Positions 12,771 to 22,639 of a stretch of 64,000 bases of DNA are shown piece by piece; within the stretch, counting starts at the first letter, position 1; each line of letters begins with the position of its first letter. Under the pieces are notes generated by a model. The model ran no database searches and was not told the DNA's origin. It worked only from the letters and a program-made list of their open reading frames with translations. This stretch comes from Plectrocnemia conspersa (taxonomy: Eukaryota; Arthropoda; Insecta; Trichoptera; Polycentropodidae), in contig VTFK01000474.1 in the NCBI GenBank assembly GCA_009617715.1, positions 124,001-188,000 on the forward strand. Direction: 5' to 3'. The position numbers and the translations under genes were made by a program.

Positions 12771-13200
12771 AAAGCTAACATTTTCACGCCTCAGCGGCAA
12801 ACAAACATAATTTCGCATCTAGATTCGAAATTCTGGAGCAGTGCGATTGCATAATTTATAAACCTCTACACACACTTACTTATACAATACATTACGTACA
12901 TATGTAAGTGTAGCCACCCCGACAAATATTTATTAACATCTTTCAACTTTTAACGTGCGTATATAACATTATACGTATAATATCGACGCTTTTGATATGC
13001 TGCTTAGCATATTTTGCACATTAACCCCTTTATTTTAATATCCCTGCCCCTCCTCCCCTGCTCTTAATTTGTATGAGCAAACTTTGCCGTTCGCTTCTTA
13101 CTCTCCAGATTATGAGCGCCTACATAATTCCGTTTACATTAGCTCAGAAGCGTGATTCTTCGATAACGTCCGCGATTAGTTTGTAAAATAACAGGAATTA
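12771..13200. other. G+C-richer island 5 with clustered short palindromes
   Basis: Unique block. Within about 50 bp it has a 14-bp palindrome ATTATACGTATAAT (12968-12981) and a hairpin ATATGCT-gctt-AGCATAT (12995-13012). Such palindromes are not rare by chance in AT-rich DNA. A pyrimidine-rich run follows at about 13043-13062. No coding frame. Confidence 0.35.
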
Positions 13201-13500
13201 AGGAAAATAAAAAAATATAATATGTATTTTTTTATTGAAATCACCGCTATAACAACACAGGCGTTAGAATCATTTATAACAATACTTTAAACAATTTGTG
13301 ATTAAATGGCATATAAAGATCTGTTTCATTATAATTTAAATAATAAAATAAAGTAGCTAATATTGATCAAAAAAATATATATATCTCACAAAAAAAAAAT
13401 TAAATCTAATATATATATCTAAATATCATTTTACACTGTGCTTCTTTTAATAACCCTATTAATACATACATAAATATACAAACTTGGAAAGCTATTGTTA
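13201..13500. other. AT-rich DNA, nothing recognised
   Basis: Poly-A/T runs and TA-rich strings only. Confidence 0.5.
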
Positions 13501-13900
13501 TTGATTAATGGAGCGTTGAATGGTTTCGCGATTCCAGAAATGTTCAACCCAAATTACAGAATCACAAAAACACGCAACATAATGTCCAAATTTGTTATTC
13601 CTTGTCCCAAATTGCGGTTGACAATCGTCAGAAACGATCTGGCCCAATCCTAGAATACAATTTTAATTCATTCACCCTCGAATAATTGCTACGTTGGTCG
13701 ACGGGGCGCTAGAGACGTTCTAAGATACCCTTATTTGTGAAAAGGTATAAAGGGATGCGAATACTTAGCAGCTTACCCTTTTTGTGGAGGGCGAGGCCAG
13801 CGCAAAACGAGTGGGACGATATTATCTTGGGATGCGAAAACTGGGGCAGAATAAAAAGAACGAGAGTACACAATGCCTAAAGAGGGACAGGCGTATATGA
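13501..13900. other. G+C-richer island 6
   Basis: Unique, CpG-bearing block, densest at 13680-13870. It runs into a 113-codon plus frame (13873-14214) that starts at its right edge. That frame quickly becomes AT-rich and shows no domain, so I do not call it a gene. Confidence 0.4.
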
Positions 13901-15564
13901 GCCTTGATCTTACCAATTACATATTCCTTTATGTGAGTAGGTTTCATAGTCCTTACAGTGTTTCAAAAAATGTGATCTTCGGCAAAAAAATAATTCAATA
14001 TAAGGAGCGCTTTTTAAAATGTTTTATTTTTATAATTATTTATGAGATACAAAACAAATTGATACATCTATTTACAGATGTTTCTCATCCATATCAGGTC
14101 TTTACTTCTGATCCAGCGATTTGGAGTGGTAACGACAGACGCTTCGTAATATATCTGCCTCTGCCCATCTCAACCCTTACTGCTGATCCACTATTATTTA
14201 TCGACATGCCCTGATATTGGACCAGCTTAAATTATTGTCTTAATCGTTGTTTTTTTATAAAAAAAATAAATCAAAAGGTAAAGTAAAGTAGATAAAAATG
14301 TTTTAAAAAGCTTTTTACATATTAACAATGTCTGATGGTTTTTATATGTATCCATTTATATATATATAAATATTTTTATATGTATCCATTTATATCCGTT
14401 TATATCCGTTTTTGTAAACTACATTCGTAACAATATTTTATAATCATAGGGTTGTATTAAATAAAATTGTTAAAAAGTTTAGAGGATTTTAACCACATGT
14501 ACAATAAATTTCTAACAAATAAAAATAAGTGCTAGCTCGTCTCGAAATTAAGGCCTAACATATAAGAGAGATTTCAGAGCATAGCAATTGTATTAATAAT
14601 TTAAACCACATTAACCCACTAATTATTGTATCGGTGAAAACAATAAAAACAATATTAAAATTAAATACAAGCATTAAATGCCTGAGAATATATTTATCAA
14701 TAATTTTAGTTCTCCAATGAAATGTAAATTAAATTATAATTTTTTTTTTGCTAAAATTATGAAGGGTTTTGTATTTTTTTCCTTTAAATTATAACCACAA
14801 ACATTTTATTTTATATTATTATATTTTTATTGCATTTAACTAATAACTAATTGTAAACATGAAATGTTATAAATCAGTAAGATCTATATTATATATTTAT
14901 ATTAAGTAAGTCTGTAAAAGTATTTACATTATTGAAGAAAACGGTTTTAAAAAAATAGCAATTTTAGATATACACTGTTTATTTAGTTGCTTGCAAAACA
15001 CAATGATGTTTTCGGTGATAGCTATAAGGAGCTGGATAAAAAATATGGGATGGTGATTTTCTATTTTAGGTATGCACTATAATTGTTTTTTTTTTTATAA
15101 ATTAATTTTAAATTTTCTATAATTCTTTAGTAATATGTCTGTTAAATAGTGTGTGTATGATAATGTAATGTTATGTGTAATGGCCATTAAACGCATTATG
15201 GATACCTGTCAAGTCATTTTTGTAATAAAAAATCTGATTTTTAATAAAAAAAATAAAAATAAAATATCATCAATAATCAATCGTTTACCATATAAAAAAA
15301 AAACCATTTTAATGGATAAATCAATGATAACTGATGATTTTGTATAATTATCCAGAAAATCTTAGAATTTGATTCCTTCTACAGAATCGATTTTTATTAT
15401 GGAAATATGATTCTGCTGAGTTTACCAGCCTTGTATTGTCACAATATCTACTTGTAAGTGGTAATTGTTACTTCGTTAATTAAAGGTCGGTAAATAGTCA
15501 AATTATAAAAAATAATTTAATATCATTGATAGTTTCATATTTAATAATAAAATGCAGTCTTGTA
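13901..15564. other. AT-rich DNA with a tandem TA-rich repeat
   Basis: Mostly featureless. 14340-14415 holds two copies of a 'tttttatatgtatccatttatat' type unit and a 'tatccgttta' duplication. The 113-codon plus frame at 13873-14214 and the 64-codon frame at 15153-15347 have no recognisable similarity. Confidence 0.45.
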
Positions 15565-15590
15565 AAGGGTGTCCCAAAATTAACGCGACC
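15565..15590. repeat. Left terminal inverted repeat of the rosa-like element
   Basis: This pairs with 16439-16462. Both begin AAG/AAA-GGTGT and share AAAATTAACGC after a diverged CCC/TTT triplet, and each is bordered by the TA target dinucleotide. The left end joins directly to the truncated transposase frame. Confidence 0.85.
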
Positions 15591-16438
15591 AGGAAATGTC
15601 TGATGCAGTAATTGAATTGTTTCAAGGGCTGTGTGGCATGTGGCACCGTCTTGTTGAAACCACATATTGGCCACATAAATATCATCCAATTTCAGCAGAA
15701 ATAACTGTGTATAACTGTGCATAACAGTTGACCAGCCTCATTTTCAAAAAATATGCTTCGATGATGCCTCCAGCCCAAAATCCGCACCAAACAGTGACAC
15801 GTTGTGGATGCATTACTTTTTCAACAAAGAAATGTGGGTTCTCCAAACCCCAAACACGGCAATTTTGACGATTAACGAAGCCTTTAAGGTGAAAATGTGC
15901 TTCATCGCTTAGGATAATTTTGCTCGAAAAATCAGCATCCACTTGTTCATGCTCAATAATCTATTCAACGAACTCTCTTCAGTTGTTGTGTTAATTAAAT
16001 TTTGTAAGCATGGAGACACAGATCTTTTCTGAGCATACGCTGTAAAGAGCTTCTTGAAATTTGCAATTCTTGTCCACGACGCCGAATTGATATTCCGGGA
16101 TTTTCATCAACACTCTCACGCACTGCTTCGATATTGACATTTGAACGGCTTGTTTTTGGACGACCAGTGTATTTAGCGTCTCCAACTGATCCAGTCTCTT
16201 AATTTTTTAATTAATTTTATTCGCAGTTGACGAACTTAAAACACTATTCCGACCATTTTTTTATTAAATTTTCGAATTGCGGTCACCAAACTTTCATTAT
16301 TATTGAGATATTGTTCAATAATGAAAACAAGTTGTTGTATCGTGTAACGCTTCATTTTTACTAACCATAAGCTCTCAATTGACATTTTTTTTTCAGGGTT
16401 GTCAACATTTACTACACAAATAACGGAAAATTCAAATC

Positions 16439-16462
16439 TTGCGTTAATTTTAAAACACCTTT
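16439..16462. repeat. Right terminal inverted repeat of the rosa-like element
   Basis: Reverse complement reads AAAGGTGTTTTAAAATTAACGC up to one mismatch block against the left end. It is flanked by TA at 16463-16464. About 80 bp separate it from the transposase start on the minus strand, as expected for the 5' end of such an element. Confidence 0.85.
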
Positions 16463-16670
16463 TATTATGTAATGTATATAAATTTTATTTACAAATGATA
16501 ATTAATGCAGCAATATTTGTAGATACTTTCTGTTGATTATTTAACGTATACAATAATTTAACATGTATATTAAAATATATACAATAGGACTACATATTTA
16601 TATTTTCCGTGAACATAATTATGATAAAAAAACTGTTGAAAAATCAGAAATTTATGAAATGAATCGTTAC
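16463..16670. other. AT-rich DNA, nothing recognised
   Basis: Short AT-rich flank to the right of the rosa-like element. Confidence 0.4.
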
Positions 16671-17450
16671 ATTTTGTAAATTGCTATGCTCGGTCCCTTC
16701 CAGTACATTTGGCACGACCGTATAACAGTTTCGCCTATTCGAATAAGGCTAAAACGCCAGAATGCCCGAATTTCAGAATCCACTTCATTTAATTGCGTTA
16801 TAAATATTTATGAATAGACCGAAGAGGTCTAAATTACGTTCTCACTCCTCCGTCCTTAATTTCCGCATTAAATAAATAAACACATCCGACAAACAATTTA
16901 GACAATAAGCAAAAATTACCATTTAAACGTTATTCTAAATGAAACGTTATGGAAATCAAATATAAATCTAGATTCAGCCACGATTTCCATTCTCCATTCG
17001 CGAGTAGTTTCTCTCGAGGGGAATCGCTTCTTCTGAATGACGATAATTTATTCATTCCGCACAGAAGATACTTGTGCTTGGTTTGGTTTTGTAGTCTATC
17101 GACGTTATGCAACGCGGCATTGTGGAATCTTGGAAGAAAAATGATGAAAGTCTTTTTTTTGTATAGGAAAGCGCCTCAAAGATGGAGAGTTCAAAGGGTT
17201 CAAATGAAGAATCTCGGTTTACCAATACTGCTGGAAAAAAATGTAGTTTCGCAGATGCGAAAACGTGACAAAGCACAACATACGTGTGCACTTTTCTGTG
17301 ATATCTTACATGTTTATAAGTTTTACGTGCCAGCCACGTACACGTGTGGGAATATCCATTTCCGCGTTGGTAAAATACACGATTCGGAAAATTCGTATAC
17401 GTAGGTTTCGCGTAGATATTATACGTTTAATCAATATTAGAGGGATATAA
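16671..17450. other. G+C-richer island 7 with a 151-codon open frame
   Basis: Unique island. A plus-strand frame of 151 codons (16949-17404) runs through it and is overlapped by minus frames at 16930-17112 and 17052-17291. The translation shows no domain, signal peptide or repeat I recognise, and long frames in both directions suggest lowered stop density rather than coding. A small exon cannot be excluded. 17325-17350 holds ACGTGCCAGCCACGTACACG, three clustered ACGT cores. Confidence 0.35.
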
Positions 17451-17630
17451 AAGAAGACATATATATTGATTAATACTGTGCCAAATAAACAAGTCCGATA
17501 AGTTTACTCACGTTTACGTAATATGAAACATATCTTTCTCAGCAGATATTTTGTTTAATTCTCATTTAATACTCTTATTCAAGTTCTTTAAGCATTCATC
17601 CAATTTAATTTTACTATAGTAAAAACAGAC

Positions 17631-17863
17631 GGTCGGTCAAAAGAGTATGCATTAAATGAGCGCCGTCATATAAGCGCTGCGTTATAAGAGCGTTTTCCAA
17701 AGTAGCGCTGTAGCAAAATAGCGTACGTCAAATGTGCAGGCAGTCATATGAGCGCTTGACAAAAGAGAGTACGTCATAAGAGCGCAAAAATACTTGGAGA
17801 AAATCAAGTAATGAATATTTTAGGAATTAGGTATACAAAATATTAGTAAATTGTGAGAAATTT
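17631..17863 (+). repeat. Clustered GAGCGC-motif repeat, copy A
   Basis: This segment carries many variants of a short unit, GTCA-NNN-GAGCGC: ggtcaaaagag, gtcatataagcgc, ttataagagcg, gtcatatgagcgc, gacaaaagag, gtcataagagcgc. It then runs into AATACTTGGAGAAAATCAAG and GAATTAGGTATACAAAATAT. It aligns along its length with copy B at 20384-20621, same orientation, with small indels; similarity stops sharply after GTGAGAAATTT. Dense short motifs next to one edge resemble the sub-terminal transposase-binding arrays of DNA transposons, especially hAT. That is an inference. Confidence 0.8.
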
Positions 17864-17997
17864 GTAATAAGAAAATTCCCTAATGATATTTGAAATTAAA
17901 ACCATATTTGGACATATCAAAATATTTAGGAATTTATTTAAACAGTTGATCATAAAAAATGATTACATTAAAAGATTATTCTAAAATTTGAAACTTG
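17864..17997. other. AT-rich spacer
   Basis: Sequence between copy A of the motif repeat and the hAT C-terminal remnant. If the two belong to one element, this would be the deletion scar of its internal part; nothing in the sequence proves that. Confidence 0.3.
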
Positions 17998-18180
17998 TAC
18001 AAGATTTATTATTGGTAGAAATAGTCTTAGTATGAACGTGTCTAAAGCTGATGTTGAACGTTCGTTCAGGTCGTTGAATCGCATTAAATACATATGAAAA
18101 ATTTGATTTTCTATGATGTATGATACTAAATGTTCTTGCTGCACTATCAATCCAGAAAGTGTATAAAATAAATAAAATTA
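17998..18180 (+). mobile_element. hAT transposase C-terminal (dimerisation) remnant
   Basis: On the plus strand the frame NVSKADVERSFRSLNRIKY (about 18031-18090) matches the hallmark 'ERSFS.L.RIK' motif of the hAT C-terminal dimerisation region. After two stops, INPES near 18149 corresponds to the 'LA...I..E' block that follows in the family. Everything N-terminal, including the catalytic residues, is absent. The subfamily is uncertain; a ZMYM1-like lineage fits. It lies 135 bp downstream of motif repeat copy A. Confidence 0.65.
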
Positions 18181-18790
18181 AAAATTAAAATGAAAATCAC
18201 ATTAAAACAATTGTAGAATTTACAATTGTAAAAGAGAACCATATATAAACTTGTTTTAGAAACAATATTTTTATTAGCTTACAAATAATAATAATAAACT
18301 AATATGTTAATCTCTTTTAGTAAATTGATTAGTGTTTTTATAAATCGATTAATTATTCTATAGTTTCGGGTCTCTGGGTATCTGGGCAGTAAATGGATCT
18401 CTTGGTGCAGAGGTATTATTATTATTTATTATTATTATTATTAAACAATATTTACTTGGCGCACCATACCAATTTATTGTCATAATATTTAAGATTATAA
18501 TAAGATTCGTATTTATTATTTGCATCAAATATTGGCATCTTGTTTTAAGTGGTTAGATATCATTCCTACTACTATTACTGTCACAGTAATAATAACACGG
18601 TTAATATCAAATTCATCGTCACTTTCTTAAACATCCATTATTATATACTTAGATAATTTGTAAAAATAAATCAATATATGTATTTATAAATAATTAAGAC
18701 ACAGATTACTAATTCTATTTTACATAACTTATTAATTTACTAGCTCGAAAATAGATGAAATGTGTAGAGACTAATATTATTATTTGAGTT
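18181..18790. other. AT-rich DNA with an (ATT)n microsatellite
   Basis: 18414-18452 is an imperfect ATT-trinucleotide run. A short duplication-like patch (tctctgggtatctgggca) lies at 18370-18390. Nothing else recognised. Confidence 0.5.
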
Positions 18791-19317
18791 GCCGCTAAAA
18801 TGTCGATCCCAGGTCGATGGTTGTCGAGCGAGATAGCGAGCTCTGCTTGCATCTCGCTCTTTTTTTTTTCCGTCATACTAAAATCTTTTTTATTTCATAA
18901 CAGACACACATTATTAAGTAACAATTATGCACAATTAGAGCATATAATCCCGTTTCATCCCATATCAAAAAAATATAGATACCCTTTGAAGGAAAAAATC
19001 AGTTACAGAGTAATAGTAATTGACGCCGTAAAACTGTCAAGTATGCGGTCGCGTTATGTGGTCTTAACATGGCGCGAACCGTCCATGTCCAATTTTACAA
19101 TAAACTTACACTCGTAAATTGAAGATTATTGAGTTATTTGCATAAGTTAAAAATTCAATATTACTAAAACGTGTTTACCACAAGTTTTTTACCATTAATA
19201 AATTGAAATTGGCAAAGCTCCAACACAAAGCCAATAAATGCATTTCAAGTTTTGTCGACGTATGAGTGCAACACTTGGAATACACTCAGATGTCCACTTA
19301 TGAGCACAAAGGGTTAA
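18791..19317. other. Complex block ending in a piggyBac-like terminus
   Basis: More complex than its flanks. It starts with a hairpin (18826-18859) followed by T10, has CpG around 19020-19085, and ends with ...CACAAAGGG followed by TTAA (19314-19317). Reading inwards on the minus strand this is TTAACCCTTTGTGCTCATAA, the form of a piggyBac-superfamily end. No matching left end with TTAA was found, so the element is unbounded on that side. Confidence 0.4.
18826..18869 (+). other. 9-bp hairpin followed by T10
   Basis: GAGCGAGAT (18826-18834) pairs exactly with ATCTCGCTC (18851-18859) across a 16-nt loop, followed at once by ten T residues. This has the shape of an RNA polymerase III stop after a stem, but no internal A/B box was found upstream. 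A 9-bp stem alone is not improbable in 64 kb. A similar CTCGCTC-GCGC-T9 end occurs at 61276-61294. Confidence 0.25.
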
Positions 19318-19720
19318 CTATATTCGAAAGACACATAACAGAAAATGAATAAAAAGACATAACCATGACGTGACGGGTAGCGGGGGCCGCGTCGCGTCAG
19401 CGTCGGTAAGGACGCCAGCGCCAGCGCCAGCGCCACGCCGCCGGTGCAACTAAACACTACACTAATTTGAATAATACACTGCTTAATTCTAACACATACA
19501 CTGAATTACACTATCACTTTATAATTAAAAACATCGAAAGGAATATTATTATAAAAACACTTATTCGACAAACAACATTGCAACACGACCGTTAATGACT
19601 AATGTCACATAGCTACTGATTTTTTTTAAAATTATTTCGTGCATAATAAACCATAAGGAATAAAATGTCGTGCATCTCAGGTAACAAAAAAAATATTTTT
19701 TATCAAAGGTTGACAATTTG
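19318..19720. other. CpG-dense patch with GCCAGC hexamers, then AT-rich DNA
   Basis: 19375-19450 is the sharpest G+C peak in the window. It contains GCGTCGCGTCAGCGTCGG and then an exact (GCCAGC)n run at 19414-19434. It is abruptly bounded by AT-rich DNA, and its composition is unlike the broader islands. It may belong to a transposon body whose ends are the piggyBac-like or hAT-like termini nearby, but no frame or boundary supports that. Confidence 0.45.
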
Positions 19721-19730
19721 TCTAGTTCTA

Positions 19731-19818
19731 AAATATTTATCTCTAATTCGAATTATTTTAATGCAATTTTTTTGTTTATTTTTAGAATATCTATCTCTCA
19801 TTCGATTTATTTTAATGC
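19731..19818. repeat. Two-copy imperfect duplication, period about 54 bp
   Basis: Units at 19731-19764 and 19785-19818 share ATCTCTaATTCGaaTTATTTTAATGC with a few substitutions. A (GTT)n stretch follows at about 19844-19858. Confidence 0.65.
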
Positions 19819-20017
19819 GAGAGTGACACGAAGGTCACCTTTGCTGTTGTTGTTGTTGATCTAAAAGTATAATGTCGATGATTTGAAGTTTATTTATAAG
19901 AAAAATATTATTTAAATATAATTTATATGTGCGAAATTGACGACAATTTCAAATGACGTTCTTCCATTGAAAATAGTAAAAAAATATATTTTTATTACAT
20001 ATTGATAATATTGGAAT

Positions 20018-20345
20018 TAGTGGCGTGCGGTGACTTTGAAACAGGGTATGAGGTTAGGGGGGGGAACAAGACTATATTTTTAAATTTATTTTCTTTATTT
20101 TATAAACATATTATGTATTTATTTTTTAAAAATTAATTTTAATCGACGCTCCTTCTTACAAAAGTCAACAATAACCGCATCATATAATATATTGTCTTTC
20201 TTTAATTTGTCGAAAAGTTTTTTTCGATTGATATTAATGCAAGAGCTGACAATCTATTCTCACTTTGACTATTTCTATTAAATGTTTTAATTTTTTCATT
20301 GTCGAAAATTATCTTTCTACAGAAGCACTTGTCGCCAGTATGGTA
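20018..20345 (-). mobile_element. ZMYM1-like hAT remnant: one terminus and the C-terminal domain
   Basis: The plus-strand left edge TAGTGGCGTGCGGTGAC (20018-20034) has the form of a hAT terminal repeat (CAGTGGCG type). Inside it, on the minus strand, is the hAT dimerisation region in two frames. TSASVER (20320-20340), a stop, FSTMKKLKHLI, and then after a frameshift RLSALALISIEKNFST (about 20202-20255) correspond to the family's 'ERSFS..K.IK' and 'RL..LAL..IEK' motifs. Only the last part of the gene survives, cut off just before motif repeat copy B, and no right terminus is present. Confidence 0.75.
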
Positions 20346-20383
20346 GAACTTTATTTTATTTTATTAAATATTTCCGTTAATGG

Positions 20384-20621
20384 CGGCCGGTCAAAAGAGC
20401 GTGCGTCAAATAAGCGCCGTCATATGAGCGCTGCATTATACCAAAGTAGCGCTGTAACAAAATAGAGTACGTCAAATTCTAAATAGAGTACGTGAAGACA
20501 GACATATGAGCGGTCGAAAAAAGAAAGCATGTCATAAGAGCGCAAAAATACTTGAAGAAAATCAAGTAATGAATATTTTAGGAATTAGGTATACAAAATA
20601 TAAGTAAATTGTGAGAAATTT
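20384..20621 (+). repeat. Clustered GAGCGC-motif repeat, copy B
   Basis: Second copy of the repeat at 17631-17863, same strand. It begins CGGCCGGTCAAAAGAGCG and ends at GTGAGAAATTT. It lacks about 12 bp present in copy A (the TATAAGAGCGTTTTCC part) and contains an extra 'taaatagagtacgt' duplication. The last 90 bp are the most conserved between copies. The left boundary coincides with the truncation of the ZMYM1-like hAT remnant, which suggests that copy B inserted into or recombined with it. Confidence 0.8.
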
Positions 20622-21380
20622 ACATAAGCGGTAAAATTATTATTTAATGTGCCAGAGTATGATTAGCCAATGCAAAAAATATTATTTATTAATCATTATG
20701 TACATACGAAAGTATGGATCTCCATCTTTATACATACGATATACATATATTTTGTACTAAAATAAAACGCTGATTTTGAATTTATCATTAAATGTGTTCT
20801 ATAATGTTTCATTAAATTTACAAATAATTATCGACAAGACTTGCAATGAATGCGTACAGTTAAAGGGCACGTATATGGCTCTATAATTGTTCGCATTCAT
20901 ATAAAATTTTTATTTGCTATTTGCTTAACTGTAAATATGTACCTTTCATCGAAGTTGTAAAATTCAACTAAAAAAGCTCGACCATCTGCTGGAGAAAATC
21001 CATTACGACTAATAGTTACATATGTATATGTATACTAAACACAATAATTAATTAAAATATTAAATTAACCCAACGTCTTGGCTCATTTATGACCATAGAT
21101 ATAAAAATTTTCGATATACAAAAATATATCATATGTGTAACCTTAAATATTATGATTTTTTTACAGTTTTAAACATAAAACATTAATCGTTTATTTACCA
21201 AAAATATATTATATTTTATTATTTAATAAAAAAATTACATTTAATAAAAAAAAATTACCAAAATAAGATTATAATTACAAAAATGTGACTGGAATGTAGA
21301 TAATATGGATGTTTTTATAATATGAAAAAAATATTTATAAAAATATTGTGGATAGTAAAATAAAAACTTAAAATTATTTT
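20622..21380. other. AT-rich DNA, nothing recognised
   Basis: Contains TTAACCCAACG at 21065-21075, a weak piggyBac-end look-alike without a partner. No gene or boundary seen. Confidence 0.4.
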
Positions 21381-21800
21381 AAAACCGAATATTGATACAA
21401 CCCGAAACCGTGGCTTGATGATGATGTTAAAAATGCTTTAAAGAATTGGGATGAATCATACAAAATATTTTAAATAATAAAAACAAAAAGAGTAGAATAT
21501 GAAGTATTAAATGAAAAATAAAAAAAACATACCAACAATGTTGAAATATCTCAATCAAAGCAAAGAAACGACATACTAAATATAGAGATTGATGGATATA
21601 TATATAAAGGTCCTCATACAATAGCAGAAAAAATAAATATATACTACATTGAGAGCATAGAAGTGATTGTAAATTAAATATTCTAGTTTAATAATTTAGT
21701 AAAATACAATAATGAATAAAATTTAGTGAATTTAAATTAATACCTTTAGAAGAAATTTTAATTTATTATATATGTATGAATGTACAATATTTAGTAATGT
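21381..21800 (+). mobile_element. Non-LTR retrotransposon linker fragment (jockey/CR1 type)
   Basis: With frameshifts, the plus strand reads PWLDDDVKNALKNWDESYK, then after a gap IEIDGYIYKGPHTIAEKINI and YYIESIE, then FKLIPLEEIL (about 21735-21765). This order matches the endonuclease-to-RT linker of jockey/CR1-type LINEs ('WF..e....i..RD..y', 'i...dp..IAe.FN.yF..I', 'F.......e'). No catalytic RT block follows. The copy is short and mutated, and identification rests on the series of weak blocks. Confidence 0.6.
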
Positions 21801-21959
21801 GTCTTGTAAACAATTGTAGTAATGAACATTTTATATTTTGTTTCAGGTGAGCACTGATGGTCTTTCATCTTATTTCATACACGTATAAGTAAGTAATAAA
21901 TAAATTCAACCACTTGTTTCGGTAAAATTGATCAATTTTTCAATGAATACTTTTACACG
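21801..21959. other. AT-rich spacer
   Basis: Short AT-rich flank between the LINE fragment and the next island. Nothing recognised. Confidence 0.4.
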
Positions 21960-22340
21960 TACACTCACCCCTCTCGTTACCATAATTAATTTAAAACGTA
22001 CAGATACGATGTTGCGCCATGTTGTTTTTTTTCTGTTCATCCGTCGGTTGACTTTCACCCGTAAATATATACAAGGGATGGTGGCGTCACGACGTTAATT
22101 GGATTATTCCTGAGCCGTGACCCAGCAGCTCTCCCTGCGGCTGAGTCAATATAATTTCGCAGAAATTTTCCAATATTTATACTCTGCCGCCATCGTGGCT
22201 TAAGTATCTCTAACTTTTTCTGAACTTATCGGCGTGATGTTGCTGCCCGGCCCGAGAATTAATGTCTTTTAATATCGGCCAAATTTATGCATTCCTTTTT
22301 TCTTCTCTACAACGAAATGAATATTAAGCTGCAAACGGTG
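21960..22340. other. G+C-richer island 8
   Basis: Unique, CpG-bearing, with CTGCCGCCATCGTGGC at about 22186 (a GCCAT core as in YY1/PHO sites). No frame of interest. Candidate regulatory block by composition. Confidence 0.4.
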
Positions 22341-22639
22341 TAATTAGATAGGGGGGAACCCTACAAAAAAGTGCGAAAACCTTTTGGAAAAGAGATTATA
22401 CTTAATACGTTTTTTTTTTAGTTTTGGGTTGTTTATGAAACAATTAGGATTATATGCAAATTTTTGTGTATATTGAGTTAAGATTTTGCTAAGAAAACAG
22501 TTTTAAAATACTTAAATATATTTACCATAAAACTATAAATTATGTTGTAAATCTTCACCTACTCATTTTCTTAGTAAATAATTGTTATTACCTATTTAGC
22601 TTGTAGAGTTTATAAGGAGTGTTTAAATGATAATTGGTC
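22341..22639. other. AT-rich spacer
   Basis: Featureless AT-rich flank before the piggyBac remnant. No TTAA-anchored terminal repeat identified. Confidence 0.4.

Larger units (their letters stand above)
15565..16462 (-). mobile_element. Rosa-like (Tc1/mariner) transposon, internally deleted
   Basis: The transposase reads on the minus strand. It opens near 16354 with MKRYTIQQLVFIIEQYL, a first helix-turn-helix typical of this group, then breaks frame. A second DNA-binding block follows (GRPKTSRSNVNIEAVRESV near 16100-16170). The catalytic region is readable: IILSDEAHFHLKGFVNRQNC (15865-15925, first Asp), HPQRVTVWCGFWAGGIIEAY, and WFQQDGATCHTA (about 15630-15665, second Asp). After FPGR the frame runs straight into the terminal repeat, so the third acidic residue and the C-terminus are gone. 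Ends are GGGTGTCCCAAAATTAACGC (left) and a diverged inverse copy, flanked by TA at 15563-15564 and 16463-16464. The rosa/DD41D label comes from motif resemblance only. Confidence 0.88.

Noticed and set aside
12968..13012. Clustered palindromes as an origin or operator
   Set aside because: 14-bp palindromes are expected several times in AT-rich DNA of this length; no further structure.
13873..14214. 113-codon plus frame as a small gene
   Set aside because: No domain or codon bias, starts in an island and runs into AT-rich DNA; composition changes within the frame.
15991..16185. 64-codon minus frame starting METLNTLVV as a separate protein
   Set aside because: It is a shadow: the neighbouring frame carries the real DNA-binding block of the rosa-like transposase.
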